Source: Bradyrhizobium sp. 4 (GTDB taxonomy: Bacteria; Pseudomonadota; Alphaproteobacteria; Rhizobiales; Xanthobacteraceae). From it: a stretch of 64,000 nucleotides of DNA. The position numbers were made by a program, and so were the translations under genes. Position 1 is the stretch's first letter. Every line of letters begins with the position of its first letter. Positions 9,552 to 19,170 of the stretch are shown piece by piece. Location of the stretch: contig NZ_CP064686.1 in assembly GCF_023100905.1 (NCBI RefSeq), positions 1,054,001 to 1,118,000 of the forward strand, in the 5' to 3' direction. The notes beneath the pieces are model-generated. The model was not told where the DNA came from. It saw only the letters and a program-made list of their open reading frames with translations, and made no database searches.

Positions 9552-11099
9552 ATGAATGGTGCGGAAAGCCTGGTGAGGACGTTGGTGGCGGGCGGCGTTG
9601 ACGTCTGCTTTACCAATCCCGGGACCTCGGAGATGCATTTCGTGGCCGCGCTGGACAAGGTCGCAGGCATGCGCTGCGTGCTCGGCCTGTTCGAGGGCGT
9701 CTTGACGGGCGCCGCCGACGGCTATTTCCGCATGAAGGGCACACCGGCCTCGACGTTGCTGCATCTCGGGCCGGGCCTCGCCAATGGTCTTGCCAATCTG
9801 CACAACGCTAAGAAGGCCAATTCCGGCATCGTCAATATCGTCGGCCAGCATGCGACCTATCACATCGGCTACAACGCGCCGCTGACGTCAGACATTGAGG
9901 GCCTGGCGCGGCCGATGTCGGCCTGGGTGCGCACCTCGCCGGATGCCAAGTCGGTGGCCGCCGACGGCGCCGCGGCGGTCGCCGCTGCCAAGAGCGCGCC
10001 GCCGCAGATCGCGACCCTGATCCTGCCCGCTGATACCGCATGGAATGAGGCGGACGGCATCGCCGAGGTGCCGCGGCAGAAGCAGCGCCCGAGCTATTCG
10101 CCGCAGGCGGTCGAGACCGCGGCGAAGATCCTGCACGAGGATGCGGTGCGGACGCTGTTGTTGGTGACCGGCAGCGCGCTGACCGCGCAGGGGCTGGCGC
10201 TGGCCGAGCGCATCGCCGGCAAGACCGGCTGCACCGTGATGGGCCAAACCTTCCAACCGCGCATGGCGCGGGGCACCGGCCGGTTCTCGATCAACCGCAT
10301 TCCCTATGTGATTGATCAAGCGCTGCCGATCCTGGAAAAGTTCCGACACATCGTGCTGGTCGAGGCCGACGATCCAGTGGCCTTCTTCGCCTATCCGAAT
10401 AAGCCGAGCATACTGAAGCCCGCGGGCTGCGACGTGCATCGCATGACCTCGTGGGGCGAGAATTCGGTCGCGGCGCTGGAAGCGCTCGCCGGCGCGCTGC
10501 ATGCGATTGCCAAGGACGTCAAGCCGCAGGCTTTGCAGGAGCTGGCCAAGCCGACTGGTGCGATAAATTTCACGACGATCGCGCAGGCGATCGCCTACGC
10601 AATCCCGGAGAATGCGATCATGGTCGACGAGTCCGTCACGACCGGCCGCGGCTTCTTCCCGCCGACGGCCGCCGCGGCACCGCATGACTGGCTTCAGAAC
10701 ATGGGGGGCTCGATCGGCTTCTCGACGCCGGTCGCAACCGGCGCTGCGATCGCCTGCCCGGACCGGAAGGTGATCTGCATGGTGGGCGACGGGAGCTCGA
10801 TGTACACCATCCAGTCGCTGTGGACGCAGGCCCGCGAAGGGCTCAACGTCGTCACTATCGTATTCGCCAACCGTATCTACCAGATCCTCCGCGGCGAGTT
10901 CGACAATGTGGGTGCCGGTGAGCCGGGCCAGCGCGCGCAGGACATGCTGAAGATTGACCGGCCGACGATCGATTTCGTCGCCCTCGCCAAGGGCATGGGC
11001 GTTCCGGGTCGCGCGGTTACCACCGCCGACGAATTCAACGATGCCTTGGCGGAAGCGATATCGGAGCCCGGCCCAAGGCTGATCGAAGTGCAGATGTAG
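9552..11099 (+). CDS. Thiamine-diphosphate-dependent decarboxylase/acetolactate synthase-like enzyme
   Basis: A 515-residue ThDP enzyme of the acetolactate synthase/benzoylformate decarboxylase superfamily. The activating glutamate is Glu48 in LFEGVLTGAADGY. The diphosphate-binding motif runs from GDG at 412-414 to Asn440 in FANR. Three domains of the usual order fit the length, but it is shorter than housekeeping IlvB (about 570) and has no IlvH-type small subunit beside it, so a 2-oxoacid decarboxylase or carboligase role is more likely than branched-chain synthesis. The ATG at 9552 has GGGAG about ten bases upstream. The gene is strikingly rich in GC-ending codons compared with its neighbours, which suggests a different origin. 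A mandelate-dehydrogenase-like enzyme at 35038 could supply a 2-oxoacid, but this is speculative. Confidence 0.82.
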   Translation: MNGAESLVRTLVAGGVDVCFTNPGTSEMHFVAALDKVAGMRCVLGLFEGVLTGAADGYFRMKGTPASTLLHLGPGLANGLANLHNAKKANSGIVNIVGQHATYHIGYNAPLTSDIEGLARPMSAWVRTSPDAKSVAADGAAAVAAAKSAPPQIATLILPADTAWNEADGIAEVPRQKQRPSYSPQAVETAAKILHEDAVRTLLLVTGSALTAQGLALAERIAGKTGCTVMGQTFQPRMARGTGRFSINRIPYVIDQALPILEKFRHIVLVEADDPVAFFAYPNKPSILKPAGCDVHRMTSWGENSVAALEALAGALHAIAKDVKPQALQELAKPTGAINFTTIAQAIAYAIPENAIMVDESVTTGRGFFPPTAAAAPHDWLQNMGGSIGFSTPVATGAAIACPDRKVICMVGDGSSMYTIQSLWTQAREGLNVVTIVFANRIYQILRGEFDNVGAGEPGQRAQDMLKIDRPTIDFVALAKGMGVPGRAVTTADEFNDALAEAISEPGPRLIEVQM

Positions 11100-11128
11100 G
11101 GTCAGTCGAAGCTCAGGACGTCTGACCC
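11099..11128 (+). terminator. Possible terminator hairpin after the ThDP enzyme
   Basis: A perfect 7-bp stem GGGTCAG (11099-11105) / CTGACCC (11122-11128) begins at the stop codon. The loop is long (16 bases) and the following ATTTCACC is only weakly T-rich, so this is tentative. Confidence 0.3.
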
Positions 11129-11441
11129 ATTTCACCTAATCCGAACGCGCGATCCTGACGCCAGCGAGAATGTCAAATCTGCTTCGCTGAAGATCAACCC
11201 TCGGCGGCCTCCACCCACCTCACCGACAACTTCGCTCGCTCGGTCAGGTGCCGCCGCTTACCAGATTTACGACGCCTCAAATTCGCACGCAATCCTGCTG
11301 CTCAGTCTCGGCACGCATCAGTGAATTGGATGCCGTCGAAGACAGCGGAGCTGTCCGTGAACACTGCCTGCAGATTTGAATGATACGATCTACAGCTGCT
11401 TTCGACGATGCTAGCGCTGCTCGAGAATTGTCCGATGCCCG
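11129..11441. other. Intergenic region
   Basis: About 310 bases with no recognisable gene. The TTGACA at 11442-11447 marks the start of the region shared with the upstream of copy 1 of the 354-residue protein. Confidence 0.4.
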
Positions 11442-11510
11442 TTGACAGTTCTGCGAGCTACTCTGAATATAGAAGATTTCAGTACGATACTAAATGTCGG
11501 AGCGAGGAAG

Positions 11511-12575
11511 ATGACCGATCTGGACGAATTGCGCAAAGCCACACTGCTGGCGGAGAAGTTCTGGGGCCGGATGTTTGGTGGTTTCCTGGCCACTACGTAT
11601 CAAGATAAGGGCGAGACCGCCTATCTTGATACTTATTTCCAGACACTCCGCTCTCATCAGAATGTCAAATTCCTGGAAGGGCTGAAGAAGCTCGGCGTGC
11701 GCGAGGATGAGCCCCCAGCGGTTAAGGCATGCAAATATCACTATTTCAGCAACATACTTGGCGGTCTGAAGCTGCAGTACATTGAGGAATCGCCCAAGAA
11801 GTGTTGGATCCGTTATCTGGCTCCGAGGGCGACGTTCACGGGGCTGGCTATCCTAGCCGTGCCCGCACACACCGCGAAGACGGTGGCGCATTCCTGGCAT
11901 CCTAGAAACGGCGAGCTGCTGGGCTGCGACCGGCTTCAGTATGTGCGGACCAAAAACATGATGGAGGGAGACCCATACGACGAGGCGTATTGGGTCGAAC
12001 TCGATCGACCGGTCGCTCCCGAGGAGCGGCTTATATTCAGGCCCGAGATTCGTACGCCGGAGTTTGACCCGGCGAAGGCGCCGCAGCTCGATCCCAAGCT
12101 CTGGCCGGAAGGGCGCAGGCTGAAGGCGCGTGCAAACTATTCAGCGGGTTATGTGAGCCGCACGACGAGCGTGCTGGTGTCGAAGTTCGGGGTTGAGGCT
12201 GCGGCCGACATCGTGGGCAGGACCATGCGGGGCTTGGCCATTCAACACATCAACGAGCTCAAGGCTGACCAGGGGATCGAGGGCGCCGACTTGCATTCTG
12301 TGGTCCAATTCTTCGCCGGCATTCTCACGGCATGCCGTCAAGAATTCCAGATCGAGAAGGTGTCGCCAACCAAGACGCGGATCGTGCTCAAGAGCTACAA
12401 GCCGTTCGACTGGAAGGTGCCGGAAAAGCTGCGCGACGCGTTTTTCGAGTACCAGCGCATTGCGGTTCGCATCATGAACGGTCGCGTGAAACTCTTTCGC
12501 TCGGTCGCTCCCGAATTTGGTGCGACCGAGGCTGAAACTTGGGAGTTCGAGGATACCGGACGCTGGCTCTGGTGA
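11511..12575 (+). CDS. Uncharacterised 354-residue protein, copy 2
   Basis: A second copy of the protein at 4050-5114. Nucleotide identity is nearly complete from about 35 bases before the ATG to about 11 bases after the stop (GAGCCGCGAGC), after which the two loci part abruptly. Visible differences are one silent change (GTC to GTT) and Glu to Lys in the DWKVPEK segment. Here the next gene is a frameshifted enoyl-CoA hydratase, not the ligase, so this copy may have been moved away from its partner or may once have had a ligase that was lost. The near-identity shows that the duplication is recent or kept uniform by recombination. Function unknown. Confidence 0.75.
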   Translation: MTDLDELRKATLLAEKFWGRMFGGFLATTYQDKGETAYLDTYFQTLRSHQNVKFLEGLKKLGVREDEPPAVKACKYHYFSNILGGLKLQYIEESPKKCWIRYLAPRATFTGLAILAVPAHTAKTVAHSWHPRNGELLGCDRLQYVRTKNMMEGDPYDEAYWVELDRPVAPEERLIFRPEIRTPEFDPAKAPQLDPKLWPEGRRLKARANYSAGYVSRTTSVLVSKFGVEAAADIVGRTMRGLAIQHINELKADQGIEGADLHSVVQFFAGILTACRQEFQIEKVSPTKTRIVLKSYKPFDWKVPEKLRDAFFEYQRIAVRIMNGRVKLFRSVAPEFGATEAETWEFEDTGRWLW

Positions 12576-12587
12576 GCCGCGAGCAGA

Positions 12588-12906
12588 TTCGATGCCTCCG
12601 ATCGTCGCGAACGGGGGCCTTGGGTTGGACGCGCATCATTGGGCCGGGCGCACCCTGATGAGCTTTCCACCCCAGAGGTTTTGATCTTGATTAGCGCAAC
12701 GAAGCCGTTTCTCAGCGATCGGGTACGGATGAGAAATTGCAATACTCTAATCCCAGTGCCGTACGAGCAATAACTATAGTCATGAAGCCGCTAAGCTCGC
12801 TGTCAAGACGAGTTTGAATCGTTTCGTCCCAATCGGAACGTCCGGGGCGGGGCCGTGCAGCACATACCGAGGTAGCTCGGAATTCGACTTTAGAGAGGAC
12901 ATATAT
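12588..12906. other. Intergenic region
   Basis: About 320 bases between copy 2 and the enoyl-CoA hydratase. No gene recognised. GAGAGGA at 12894-12900 is a plausible ribosome binding site for the ATG at 12907. Confidence 0.4.
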
Positions 12907-13709
12907 ATGAGCTACGATTGTATCGCGGTGGAGCAGCGAGGGCGATCGCTTGGCTATTTCATAATCGACCTGAGTCGCGAAATGCGGAAAGTCGACAGTT
13001 GCTCGACGAGTTGGATACCGCGCTCGCCAACGCGGTGAAGGACGACTCAGTTAGGGTGATCGTGATCGCCGGAAAGGGGGATCACTTTTCCGCAGGACAT
13101 GACCTTAAGGAAGCGCAGGCAACCCGGGCCGGATTCACCGTCGAGGAGCGTTATGCTTATGAGGAGCAACGCTACCTGGACTACGCGCTTCGGATTTGGG
13201 ATTGCCCTAAGCCGACCATTGCATCTGTTCAGGGAGCCTGCGTTGCGGGCGGCTTCATGGTCGCCAATATGTGCGACATCGTGGTTGCCTCTACCGACGC
13301 CTTCTTTGCTGATCCTGTCTGTAAAAGCCTTGCGTCAGCCGCAGTCGAAGTGCTTGTTCATCCTTGGGTGATGGGGCTGCGCGCTGCGCACGAATTCCTT
13401 CTAACTGGTAGAAGGATGTCAGCTGTAGAGGCGCATCGTCTAGGCATGGTAAATAGAGTTGTACCGCGCGCGGACCTTGAGGTCGAAACAACAACGCTCG
13501 CCGAGGACGTATCTTCCGGTTATCCGTTTGCGTCGAAGCTTATCAAGCGCTCGTTAAAGCGCGCGGCCGACATCCAAGGCTTTCGCGCTTCGTTGTTAAG
13601 CCACTTCGATACTCATCAGCTTTCGCATGTGTCAGACGAATACCGCCAGATGCGGGAAGGGGGAATTGCCGCAGGAATTGCGCGCGGCAAGGAAGCAGCA
13701 AAGAAATGA
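12907..13709 (+). pseudogene. Enoyl-CoA hydratase/isomerase (CaiD-like), 5' frameshift
   Basis: A crotonase-fold protein of about 265 residues. The body shows the oxyanion-hole segments FSAGHDLKEAQ and VQGACVAGGFMVANMCDIVV and the C-terminal helices. The normal N-terminus (MSYDCIAVEQRGR, start 12907 with GAGAGGA upstream) is in one frame, and the rest (AIAWLFHNRPESRNAE onward) is in another. A single base seems to be missing near 12950. Translation could restart at a TTG (12918), but that would replace the first residues with an unrelated sequence. Either a recently broken gene or a sequencing error. Family members hydrate enoyl-CoA esters and would fit beside an acyl-CoA ligase. Confidence 0.75.
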
Positions 13710-13947
13710 TCAGCCAGACGCATGCGTCTCATGGCTTATTTTGAGCAAGTCATTTTGCGGTCTCCAAAAATGCGAGAACTTGGGCGCCTCCAGCTTCGAG
13801 CGTCGAGTAGGGTACAGTATACCTGAGAAGTTGGTTACTGCCTGGCGAACGATACTCAGTCCACGACATGTAGCGAAAGGTAAGCATCCTGCCGTGGACG
13901 ACGGGATAATTGTTGCGCGGAAGCCGTCGGTCTAGCGATGATTGGTC

Positions 13948-14827
13948 TTACGCGGCCTTCGCGGGTTCGACACCGCGCTGCTTGCACTCCCATGGCAGAA
14001 GCTCATGCAGTTGGCCCTGCGGGAGGCCGGCAATCCGGGCAAAGACGTCCGCAGCCAAGCCAGCCGGTCGACGTCGTCGAGCTTCGCCGTCGTGATGAGC
14101 GTGATCATGATCGGCGGTCGCGCGAGGCATAATAAACAGCCGCCGGCGGTACCCGGCCGCCGAAGGTCCAATCGTTGCGCACATAAGCCCAAATCCGCTG
14201 GGTCACGGTCCTGGCTGGTGCGAGGATCGGCACCTTGGTGTCATCGCCATGCAACCACTCGGCCGACAGCGATGGGTCTCGATCAGACGGGTAGAGCGGC
14301 ATCGCAGCCCACACCCCGGCGTCGACCTGATCGGCCAGCGTCGAGACCGGCAGCCGGGAGGTCGATCCCTTCGCATTTGAAGCGTCGACTCTGGCGCTTC
14401 AGCGGCAAATGATGATCGAACTGTCGGCCGGGATGGTCGCGAGCACGGCCCAACAGAGCCGCGCGGCGTCGCATGGAACGGTGCTGGCGGCTGCGTGATC
14501 GTCTCGCAGTCCCGGCTGGTGAACTTTTCGCGGACCCTTTCGGTTACGTCCTCGCCGAGGTTCGACCGCCGCGATGAGCCACAGCATGAGTATTGCCCGG
14601 GAGCTTCGATCACCACCCGTTTGCGCGGGATGTTGTCCCGGAAGGGCTTGCGCATCAGCCGCCGGCGCTGGAACAACCGAACCGTCTGCGCCGTCGCCGC
14701 CGTAGCTTCAGCCGCGAGCTCGCCCTCCGTCGCCGCTGCCTCAAGCTATTCCGGCGTAAGCTCCATCTGGTCGAGAAGGCGTTCCCTGCGTTCCGAACGT
14801 AGCCGTAAAGGTCGCGGTGCAGCTTTT
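13948..14827 (-). pseudogene. IS66-family transposase TnpC, C-terminal half
   Basis: Minus-strand remnant of IS66 tnpC, readable in several frames. From the break at 14827 it continues EKLHRDLYG, ERLLDQMELTPE (then a stop), LFQRRRLMRKPFRDNIPRKR and LGEDVTERVREKFTSRDCET, followed by the DDE-region pieces WLHGDDTKVPILAPA and AYVRNDWTFGGRVPPAAVYY. It ends with GLPQGQLHELLPWE near 13960. The matching N-terminal half lies about 7.1 kb away at 21954 onward. Frameshifts, a stop and an internal loss show it is dead. Confidence 0.85.
14820..14827. repeat. 8-bp direct repeat, left copy
   Basis: CAGCTTTT, repeated at 21954-21961. The two copies mark the points where the IS66 tnpC reading frame is interrupted and resumes, as expected for a target-site duplication. 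Confidence 0.7.
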
Positions 14828-15060
14828 TGTCAATCGGCCCCTTAATTGCGGATTGATGTCAATTCTCTTTTTGAAGCCATTCGGCAAGACGGTAGCGCTC
14901 GACCCGGCCGAGCGGGTCGGGGTTGCGGAGACGGGGCGAGCGCGGCTGGTAGATCGATAGCCAGCTCGTAGTCATGGGCCGATTAGCCGTTACCTATATC
15001 TCAATGCGATCAGGTGCCGTCGCTGGGGTCATGGTCCTTTTCGAGGTCGCAAGCGCCTCA
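14828..15060. other. Left part of the DNA inserted into IS66
   Basis: About 230 bases between the left 8-bp repeat and the IS21 element. On the minus strand it reads RVERYRLAEWLQKE followed, after a one-base shift, by IDINPQLRGRLT. This looks like the decayed C-terminus of a protein I cannot name. Its outer end (TCAATCGGCC at 14830) resembles the opposite end of the insertion read in reverse (TCATTCGGCC from 21953). Confidence 0.35.
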
Positions 15061-15213
15061 TGATTGCGCGTTTCGCGGGATCGTGAGCACGGATTTCAGC
15101 GCATCGTGAGCAACGATTTCAGAGGATCGTGAGCAACGTTTGGCGGTGCCGGACGCTTCGACCGACAACTCAACCGGGCTGCGGATTTCTCATTCAACCA
15201 GTGAGGAAGCCTG

Positions 15214-16752
15214 ATGCCTACCGAGAGATTGTCGATGCGCCGGATCCGAGAAGTTCTACGTTTGAGGCACCAGGGCCTGACCGAGCGCGTCATCGCGCGG
15301 ACGTTGGGAGTGAGCAATGGGGTCGTACACGGTTATGTGCGTCGCGCCCGCCTTGCGGGGCTGACCTGGCCGCTGCCGGAGGGCCTGGACGACGAGAACC
15401 TTGAACTGCTGCTGTTTCCGGCGCCGACGGCAGCCTCGCAAAGCGACCGGCGCCCGACACCGGATTGGGCTTATGTCGAGAAGGAGCTGCGCCGCCGCAG
15501 CGTGACGCGCCTGCTGTTGTGGGAAGAGTATCGCGCCGCCAATCCGGACGGCTTTGGCTATACCTGGTTTTGCACGACGTTCGAGGCCTGGAAGCAGCGG
15601 GCCCGGCCAAGCATGCGTCAGACCCACGCCGGTGGGGAGAAGGTATTCGTCGATTTCGCCGGCGACACCATCGATATCTTCGATCCCATCACCGGCGAAG
15701 TGCGCGCCATGAAGCTGTTCGTCGCGGCGATGGGGGCCTCGAACTACACCTACGCCGAGGCCTGCCCAAGCGAGAGCCTGTCCGACTGGATCGGCGTGCA
15801 TGCCAGCCTGTTCAGGTATCTCGGCGGCGTGCCGAAGTTCGTGGTCTGCGATAATCTCAAGGCCGCCGTGACCAACCCCGATCGCTACGATCCCGGGATC
15901 AACCGCACCTATGCTGAGATGGCCGGCCATTACGGCACCGCGATCCTGGCGGCCCGGCCGAGGCGACCAAAGGACAAGGCCAAGGTTGAGATCGCAGTCC
16001 AGATCGCCCAGCGCTGGATCCTGGCCCGCCTGCGCAACCAGCGCTTCTTTTCCCTGGCGGAGCTCAATACCGCCATCCGCGGGCTCGTCGTCGAACTCAA
16101 CGCCCGCCAGATGCGCGGCTTCGGCTCCAGCCGGACCGAACTGTTCGCCGAGATTGATCGCCCCAGGTTGAGAGAACTGCCGGACCAGCCCTACGTCTTT
16201 GCGCGCTGGAAGCGTTGCCGTGTCGCCCCAGATTATCACGTCGAGATCGACGGCCATTGGTATTCCACCCCTTACCGCCTGATCCGTGAACTCGTCGATG
16301 TCCGTATCGCCGACAAGACCGTCGAGGTCTTCCACAAGGGACAGAGGATCGCCAGCCACGCCCGTGCGCCCAACCGGCGCGGCCACACCACGATTGCCGA
16401 TCATATGCCCAGCGCCCACCGCCGCTACGGCAAATGGACACCGGGAGGGCTGATCGCCGCCGGCGAGAAGATCGGTCCATCGACGGCGGCGTTCTTCCAG
16501 GTCGTCATCGAAGCCCGGCCGCACCCCGAGCAAGGCTTTCGCACCTGCCTCGGTATTCTGTCGCTGGCCAGGAGCTACGACCATGCGCGCGTCGATGCCG
16601 CCTGCCGACGCGGCATCCTGATCAAGGCTCGCTCCGTCGCCTCGATCCGTTCGATCCTCAAGAGCGGCCTCGATCGCGCTTTCCTCGACGAGACGTCCGA
16701 CCACCAGCCCCTGCGCCACGGCAACATCCGCGGTCAGGGCTATTTCCACTGA
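15214..16752 (+). CDS. istA: IS21-family transposase IstA
   Basis: A 512-residue transposase. An N-terminal helix-turn-helix (IREVLRLRHQGLTERVIAR) is followed by an rve/DDE core (KVFVDFAGDTIDIFD, VVCDNLKAAVTNPDRYDP, KAKVEIAVQIAQRWILARL) and a C-terminal DNA-binding tail. It cuts and joins the element ends with IstB as its ATPase partner. The ATG at 15214 gives the usual MPTERLSMRRIRE start. istB follows 15 bases after the stop. No frameshift was seen. Confidence 0.93.
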   Translation: MPTERLSMRRIREVLRLRHQGLTERVIARTLGVSNGVVHGYVRRARLAGLTWPLPEGLDDENLELLLFPAPTAASQSDRRPTPDWAYVEKELRRRSVTRLLLWEEYRAANPDGFGYTWFCTTFEAWKQRARPSMRQTHAGGEKVFVDFAGDTIDIFDPITGEVRAMKLFVAAMGASNYTYAEACPSESLSDWIGVHASLFRYLGGVPKFVVCDNLKAAVTNPDRYDPGINRTYAEMAGHYGTAILAARPRRPKDKAKVEIAVQIAQRWILARLRNQRFFSLAELNTAIRGLVVELNARQMRGFGSSRTELFAEIDRPRLRELPDQPYVFARWKRCRVAPDYHVEIDGHWYSTPYRLIRELVDVRIADKTVEVFHKGQRIASHARAPNRRGHTTIADHMPSAHRRYGKWTPGGLIAAGEKIGPSTAAFFQVVIEARPHPEQGFRTCLGILSLARSYDHARVDAACRRGILIKARSVASIRSILKSGLDRAFLDETSDHQPLRHGNIRGQGYFH

Positions 16753-16767
16753 ACCAGGGAGACTCCA

Positions 16768-17529
16768 ATGCTGACACACCCCACCCATGAACGGCTGATC
16801 ACGCTTGGCTTGACCGGAATGGCCAAAGCCTTCGAGGAGCAGCGACGATCACCGGACCTCGACGCCCTGCCGTTCGAGGAGCGCATCGGGCTTCTCGTCG
16901 ATCGCGAAGCCGCCGAGCGCGACACCAAACGTCTCACGACCCGTCTCAAGTTCGCCGCGCTACGCCAGAGCGCATGCGTGGAAGACGTCGATTTGCGCAC
17001 GCCACGCGGCATCGACCGCAGCGTCTTCGCCAGACTCGTCGGCGGCGACTGGATCGACCGCAACGAGAACCTGCTCATCACAGGGGCAACCGGGCTCGGC
17101 AAAAGCTGGATTGCCTGCGCCCTCGGCCACAAGGCCTGCCGCGACACTCGTTCGGTCCAGTATCACCGCGTCCCGCGCCTGTTCGAGGCGCTCGCCCTGG
17201 CTCGCGGCGACGGCCGATATGGCCGGCTGCTCAAAACCATCGGCCGCGTTCAACTTCTGATCCTCGATGATTGGGGCCTGTCAGTTCTAAATCCGCCCGA
17301 ACGGCGCGACCTTCTGGAGATCCTCGATGATCGCCACGGTCGCGCCTCCACTATCGTCACCAGTCAGGTCCCTGTTGAACATTGGCACGACGTTATCGGC
17401 GACCCAACCCTCGGCGACGCCATCCTGGATCGCCTCGTTCACAACGCTCACCGTCTGCAACTCTCCGGAGAAAGCATGCGAAAGCAGAACGCCCGCAATC
17501 AAACTCTTGACGCCAACTCAAACCCCTGA
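16768..17529 (+). CDS. istB: IS21-family helper ATPase IstB
   Basis: A 253-residue AAA+ ATPase related to DnaC. Walker A is ITGATGLGKSW and Walker B LLILDDWGLSVL, followed by the sensor region TSQVPVEHWHDVIGDPTLGD. IstB remodels target DNA and activates IstA. It is co-oriented with istA, with a 15-base gap, and both genes look complete. Confidence 0.93.
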   Translation: MLTHPTHERLITLGLTGMAKAFEEQRRSPDLDALPFEERIGLLVDREAAERDTKRLTTRLKFAALRQSACVEDVDLRTPRGIDRSVFARLVGGDWIDRNENLLITGATGLGKSWIACALGHKACRDTRSVQYHRVPRLFEALALARGDGRYGRLLKTIGRVQLLILDDWGLSVLNPPERRDLLEILDDRHGRASTIVTSQVPVEHWHDVIGDPTLGDAILDRLVHNAHRLQLSGESMRKQNARNQTLDANSNP

Positions 17530-17776
17530 ACCAATCACCCATGTCGGTCAAAGCCGCTGCTCACCATCGCGCGAAACAGCTGCTCACGATCGCCTGAAAT
17601 CGCCGCTCACCATCAGCGAAATGCGCATCATGATGATGTCCGGATCGGGTGCCTCATCGTTTGCAACGGCGTGCGGGCGAGCCCGCCACCAGCCGAATGA
17701 CCGAGGTCACCACGACCACCGTCCCAGCGGGACATCGCCGGCCCGGCGAACCGGGCCAGGAACTTGCAAAATGAGG

Positions 17777-18800
17777 TCAGGCCGGGGCGTGGCCCCAGTC
17801 GAACGACGTGCCATCAACCCAAATGCAGTGGAGGATCACAGCGATCTTGCGCGCAATGGCGACCTTTGCCTTTTTCATACCGACCCGCTTCGCGAGCTTT
17901 ATTCCCCAGGCCTTGAGGGAAGACCATTTTTTGGTCCGATAGAGAAGGACGGTCGCTGCCTCAAACAGGTAGGTTCCGAGAAGCCTGTCGCCCCATCGGG
18001 ATATTTTGCCACTAGTGTCTATTTCACCGGATTGGTTGCGCCGAGGTGTAAAGCCGAGATAGGCGCCGACTGTCGAGGCTGATCGGAAGCGGGAGGGTCA
18101 TCGATCGTATGGCGGAAGGTCAAGGCAGTCACCACGCCAACACCAGGAACCGTCATCAGGCGACGCGTCGTCTCGTCAGACTTCGCCAATCGGCGGACCT
18201 CGTCGTCGAATTTGCTCTGCTCCTTGCAGATATGTTCATGAATCGACAGGAGCGGCTCGATCACGTTGAGGAGTTGATGATCTTCGCCCAATAGCTCGCC
18301 GACCTGGTTGCGGAACTGTTGGCCAATCGCGCGAGGGAATAGCAACCCACTTCCTTGATCAGACTGCGGACCTGGTTCTCGATATCCCGGCGCATGGACA
18401 CAAGGCGGAATCGCGCGACAAGGATCGCTCGAACCTTCTGGCTCTCCTCGCTCTTGATTTTGACTTCTCGATACCACCCAACCCGCACCAGTTCGGCAAG
18501 CCCCCGAGCATCATTCCGATCGCTCTTGTTCATGCGGACCGACAGTGCTGCGTGTCCATGCCTTGCATCGATGCAAACGACGGGGAGGTCAACCCTACGA
18601 AGTTCGTGCCAAAGCCAGCTTGCCATCGCGCCCGTCTCAAAGCCGATCCGCTCCGCCAATGGCGCATGCTTGCGAAGCAGCTTGGACAGATCCCCGGGAT
18701 CAGAATTGGCCCTTCCTTCAAAAATCGCTTGACCAGTCTCGTTGACCACGCAAACCGAAGTCTCTCTTTGCGAGACATCCAGGCCGACGTATTGCCTCAT
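17777..18800 (-). pseudogene. IS110-family transposase, frameshifted
   Basis: The N-terminal DEDD domain (MRQYVGLDVSQRETSVCVV, MNKSDRNDARGLAELVRVGW) is at 18350-18800. Near 18345 the frame shifts to LLFPRAIGQQFRNQVGELL and the PGVGVVTALTFRHTIDDP transposase_20 segment. Near 18090 it shifts again to AYLGFTPRRNQSGEID, RWGDRLLGTYLFEAATVLLY and the C-terminus HCIWVDGTSFDWG, ending at 17777. Two frameshifts inactivate it. IS110 elements use a bridge RNA encoded in the non-coding end, which I did not try to delimit. Confidence 0.85.
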
Positions 18801-19170
18801 GACAGCTCCTCCGAATCGCTTGATTGCGAGAGCTCGACGATAACGGAGCTTTCGTGGCCGCGAGCGCTGACCGCAATTACGTCATCGTATTCAAATTTGG
18901 CTCTGACTCATATGTGGAACCGGGCTGCAAGATCTTTCTCTGGTTGAACAAGGGATGACGGTGCGGTCATATGTTCGCCCTGTGAACGCGGCGCCTGGCC
19001 GCTGGCCACGATGATATCCGCGGAAGCAATCGCCCAATCAATTTCTCGCGCTCGAAGCGCAGTGAGTCAGGCGGTCTGATTGCCACCGGGAATGACGTCA
19101 TTCGGGGTTCATCCAGATTTGCACCTTGCCTCCTCGGCAGCTTTCTTCTTCCGCCGGAGAGCTCTTAAGA

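Larger units (their letters stand above)
15061..17630 (+). mobile_element. IS21-family insertion sequence, apparently intact
   Basis: A 2.57-kb element with istA and istB on the plus strand. The left end TGATTGCGCGTTTCG at 15061 matches the right end read in reverse from 17630 (TGATGCGCATTTCG). Each end also carries repeated GATCGTGAGCA / TGCTCACGATC blocks (left near 15080, 15105, 15127; right near 17550, 17581, 17605), the multiple terminal repeats typical of IS21. It sits inside the cluster that splits the IS66 element. Confidence 0.85.

Noticed and set aside
9888..11135. Minus-strand open frame of about 415 codons opposite the ThDP enzyme
   Set aside because: Arginine- and histidine-rich shadow of a GC-rich gene; no recognised domain.
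15256..16788. Long minus-strand open frame of about 510 codons opposite istA
   Set aside because: It mirrors the istA gene, has no family signature, and is a by-product of GC-rich codon usage on the real strand.
15061..17630. CRISPR-like array suggested by repeated GATCGTGAGCA blocks
   Set aside because: The repeats are the known multiple terminal repeats of IS21 elements, occur at both ends in inverse orientation, and have no regular spacers or cas genes.
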